Assembly: GCA_011043895.1 (NCBI GenBank)
Contig: DRBZ01000004.1
Location: 1 to 34,639, forward strand
From: Candidatus Cloacimonadota bacterium
GTDB taxonomy: Bacteria; Cloacimonadota; Cloacimonadia; JGIOTU-2
Reading direction: 5' to 3'
DNA length: 34,639 nucleotides
The notes below the pieces were generated by a model. It saw only the letters and a program-made list of their open reading frames with translations, was not told the origin of the DNA and did no database searches. Shown one piece after another: positions 32,630 to 34,639 of this stretch. Position numbers and translations under genes: made by a program. Within the stretch, counting starts at the first letter, position 1. Every line of letters starts with the position of its first letter.

Positions 32630-34639
32630 TCAAACCTCAATTGTGAACCTCACTCCATCATCAATATTCTGTACATCAATTCTTCCCTTCATGTTCTCGA
32701 TCAGCATCTTGCTCATATATAAACCCAATCCAGTTCCCTCACTCTGATGCTTTGTGGTAAAATATGGATCAAAGATTTTATCAATAATATCTTCCGGAAT
32801 CTGACCACCATTATTCTCTATAGTCACACGTGAAGTAAAATCTTCGTCAGTCGTTTTTTCAAGTATGATCTTTACAAACGGCTCTTTGGGATTTGTCTTC
32901 TTAATCGCATCCTTAGCATTGTTCAGAATATTCAGCAGAACCTGCGTAAATTCATTGGAGAATCCTTCGATCTCACATTCTGCTTTAAGATCAGCTTCTA
33001 TCGTAATAGAATTATTCTTGAAACTACTCTCAAGAAAAGAAATGGTTTTTCCAATCGTCTTATTGATCTGGAATTTTTCCTTTAATCTGCTTGGCATAAA
33101 GAAATTCCTAAAATCATCGATGGTATGTGACATATATTCGAGTTGCTGCATGGTATTTGAAATGGATTCTCGAAGATATTCCTCATTCAATTCACCATAT
33201 TTGAATGCCTCTTCAATATCCTGCACAATAGCTCCTACTGCAGTGAGTGGCTGCCTCCATTGATGCGCAATATTACTTATCATCTCTCCCATTGCTGCCT
33301 GACGTGACTGTTTGATGAGAAGATGGTCCTTTTCGCGTAGTTCTTTCACCTGTTCCTCAACCTTCTGCTCCAGCTCATTACTAAGCTGCTCAAGCTTGAT
33401 ATTTGATTGACGAATTTTCATCTCAGTTTCTATTCTTGAGGTGATATCCTGAAGCAGCACAAGCTGAGAGTCCACTCCTTCCCATTGAACATGCGTAGTC
33501 TTAATATCCAGATAAAGTTTTTTACCATCTTTACGATGAAGTTCTACCTCACCAGAATCTCCAACTTTGATCAGATCCTCATATAACGTGCCTTCCAGCT
33601 CCCTTTCAGTGCTCTCAAATATACTGAGTGCTTGCGGATTTGCATAAGAAATTTTCTTTGTATTGTCAAGGATGATAATACCATGAATGCTGCTCTCCAC
33701 AATATTGATGAAGCTCTTCTGATATCTTTTCGCTTCAATTTCAGCAACTTTCTCGTAGGTAATATCCTCATGGCTGCCAATGACCCGAAGGGGCTTGTCC
33801 TCTTCATCCCACTCAATGACTTTACCCTTGCTTCTGATCCATCTGTACCCGCCGAACTTTGTCTTCATTCTGAATTCGTCAAAGTAAGACTCCATGCCAG
33901 ATTGAATAAAATCATCTACATTCATTTCTGCTGATGCTCTATCTTCTGGATGAAGGAGTTCCGCCCATTTCTTCATTGTTGGTTCAAATTCCTTCGGTTT
34001 ATAATCCAGCATTGTGTAATATCGGTCACTAAATTCCAACACATCTTCCTTAATATTCCATTCCCAGATACCTTCAGTTGTTGCTTCGAGTATTTCACGA
34101 AATTTTGCTCTGCTCTTAACAAGATCTTCTTGAGACTTTGCTCGTTTTATCGCCAGAGCAATTGCTTCAGAAACAAAAGTGAGAATACCGACATCTTCCT
34201 GTGAATAACAGGCTGGATCATCATAACTTTGCAGCGCAATTATGCCAATCGTCTCTTTCTCTACAATGAGTGGAACACCCATCCATACTTTTGATGGTGT
34301 ACCAATGATTTCCACTTTACCTTCCTGAGACATTTTCTTTATTTCCTCCCAGCCTACCAGCAGCGGCTTAGCAGTTTCGATAACGTATTTAGCGAGCGTC
34401 TTGCCAGCAGGAAATGTTTCAAATCTATCTTTCTTATCCACATCATAGGGAAGCGAAATGGTGTCGGTTTTCTCATCATAGAGCGCTACGGAGAAATTAG
34501 TGGTGTCCATTACCTTTCCTAGCAGGATGCGAATTTTATCGCACAAATCGGTCAGATCGAAGGTTCGGTTGAGTGCTTCGGAGATTTTAAGGAGTGTTTC
34601 CTGTTTCAGTTGCATCTTCTTCCGCTCGGAAATATTACG
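32630..34639 (-). CDS. GAF-PAS-PAS sensor histidine kinase, 5' partial
   Basis: The frame stays open to the window edge: before MQLKQETLLK it reads RNISERKK, the typical end of a PAC motif, so at least one more PAS domain lies outside and the Met at 34615 is probably internal. Visible from that Met: GAF (about 10-165), PAS (about 175-295; EGIWEWNIKEDVLEFSDRYY, then LLHPEDRASAEM), PAS (about 300-410) and a coiled coil (NELEQKVEEQVKELREKDHL). The H-box is MISNIAHQWRQPLTAV, with phospho-acceptor His in AHQWRQPL. The HATPase has LLNILNNAKDAI, IFDPYFTTK and GTGLGLYM. No membrane segment in this part, so probably cytosolic. No receiver domain at the C-terminus. Confidence 0.88.
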   Translation of the reverse strand, partial: RNISERKKMQLKQETLLKISEALNRTFDLTDLCDKIRILLGKVMDTTNFSVALYDEKTDTISLPYDVDKKDRFETFPAGKTLAKYVIETAKPLLVGWEEIKKMSQEGKVEIIGTPSKVWMGVPLIVEKETIGIIALQSYDDPACYSQEDVGILTFVSEAIALAIKRAKSQEDLVKSRAKFREILEATTEGIWEWNIKEDVLEFSDRYYTMLDYKPKEFEPTMKKWAELLHPEDRASAEMNVDDFIQSGMESYFDEFRMKTKFGGYRWIRSKGKVIEWDEEDKPLRVIGSHEDITYEKVAEIEAKRYQKSFINIVESSIHGIIILDNTKKISYANPQALSIFESTERELEGTLYEDLIKVGDSGEVELHRKDGKKLYLDIKTTHVQWEGVDSQLVLLQDITSRIETEMKIRQSNIKLEQLSNELEQKVEEQVKELREKDHLLIKQSRQAAMGEMISNIAHQWRQPLTAVGAIVQDIEEAFKYGELNEEYLRESISNTMQQLEYMSHTIDDFRNFFMPSRLKEKFQINKTIGKTISFLESSFKNNSITIEADLKAECEIEGFSNEFTQVLLNILNNAKDAIKKTNPKEPFVKIILEKTTDEDFTSRVTIENNGGQIPEDIIDKIFDPYFTTKHQSEGTGLGLYMSKMLIENMKGRIDVQNIDDGVRFTIEV

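Overview
The window reads as an AT-rich chromosomal segment of an FCB-group bacterium, most like Candidatus Cloacimonadota or a close relative. This is an inference from gene content. Five exported proteins end in the FlgD-like / type-IX-style C-terminal domain (NPF...YNIKG...W.G.D..G..V.SG.Y.Y), and PKD, beta-helix and BNR surface proteins, a DUF6029-like barrel and a DsbD/TlpA/Omp28 redox set are packed together. No rRNA or taxonomic marker is present.

Region 1 (1-6691, + strand) is a mosaic restriction-modification island. It starts inside an Eco57I-type DNA methylase. That gene carries a complete REP-associated HUH transposase (RAYT) domain and REP palindromes in frame within its coding sequence. 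Behind it come a UvrD-like helicase, a DUF3800-like protein and a second RAYT. Each of the last two begins on top of a decayed copy of the methylase 3' end, and a third such scar lies after the second RAYT. The island ends against the C-terminal stump of a uracil/xanthine permease.

Region 2 (6737-10804) is housekeeping or accessory: an HATPase-GNAT fusion (-), a stand-alone encapsulated-ferritin-like protein (+), DNA polymerase IV (-) and a uridine-kinase-like P-loop kinase (-).

Region 3 (10949-29333, all - strand) is the main discovery. A long gene series runs dsbD-like, Omp28-like lipoprotein, TlpA-TonB_C protein, DUF6029 barrel, small sorted protein, S8 peptidase, BNR-repeat protein, then selenoprotein B. 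A terminator-like hairpin follows, then selenoprotein A, tRNA-Sec, selA and selB. Two large exported proteins have been split by in-frame TGA codons that both fall in UxxC positions of thioredoxin-fold heads (U-S-G-C and U-G-Y-C). Each TGA is followed, 9 or 12 nt later, by a 19-nt stem-loop with an 8-position stem and an identical GGC apical loop. The selenocysteine tRNA starts 23 nt behind the stop of one of them and is followed by selA and selB. The two selenoproteins share a PKD, beta-helix and sorting-domain body but carry different redox heads. I read this as a self-contained locus for selenium-dependent extracytoplasmic redox chemistry. A third in-frame TGA, in the S8 peptidase, lies at a position that is normally Gly and lacks such a stem-loop, so it looks like a nonsense mutation.

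Region 4 (29447-34639) holds a response regulator/PAS/HD-GYP protein and a GAF-PAS histidine kinase that runs off the window. Between them is a 970-base gap with a 300-bp MITE-like element flanked by 12-bp direct repeats, and an array of about a dozen 13-nt mini-hairpins.
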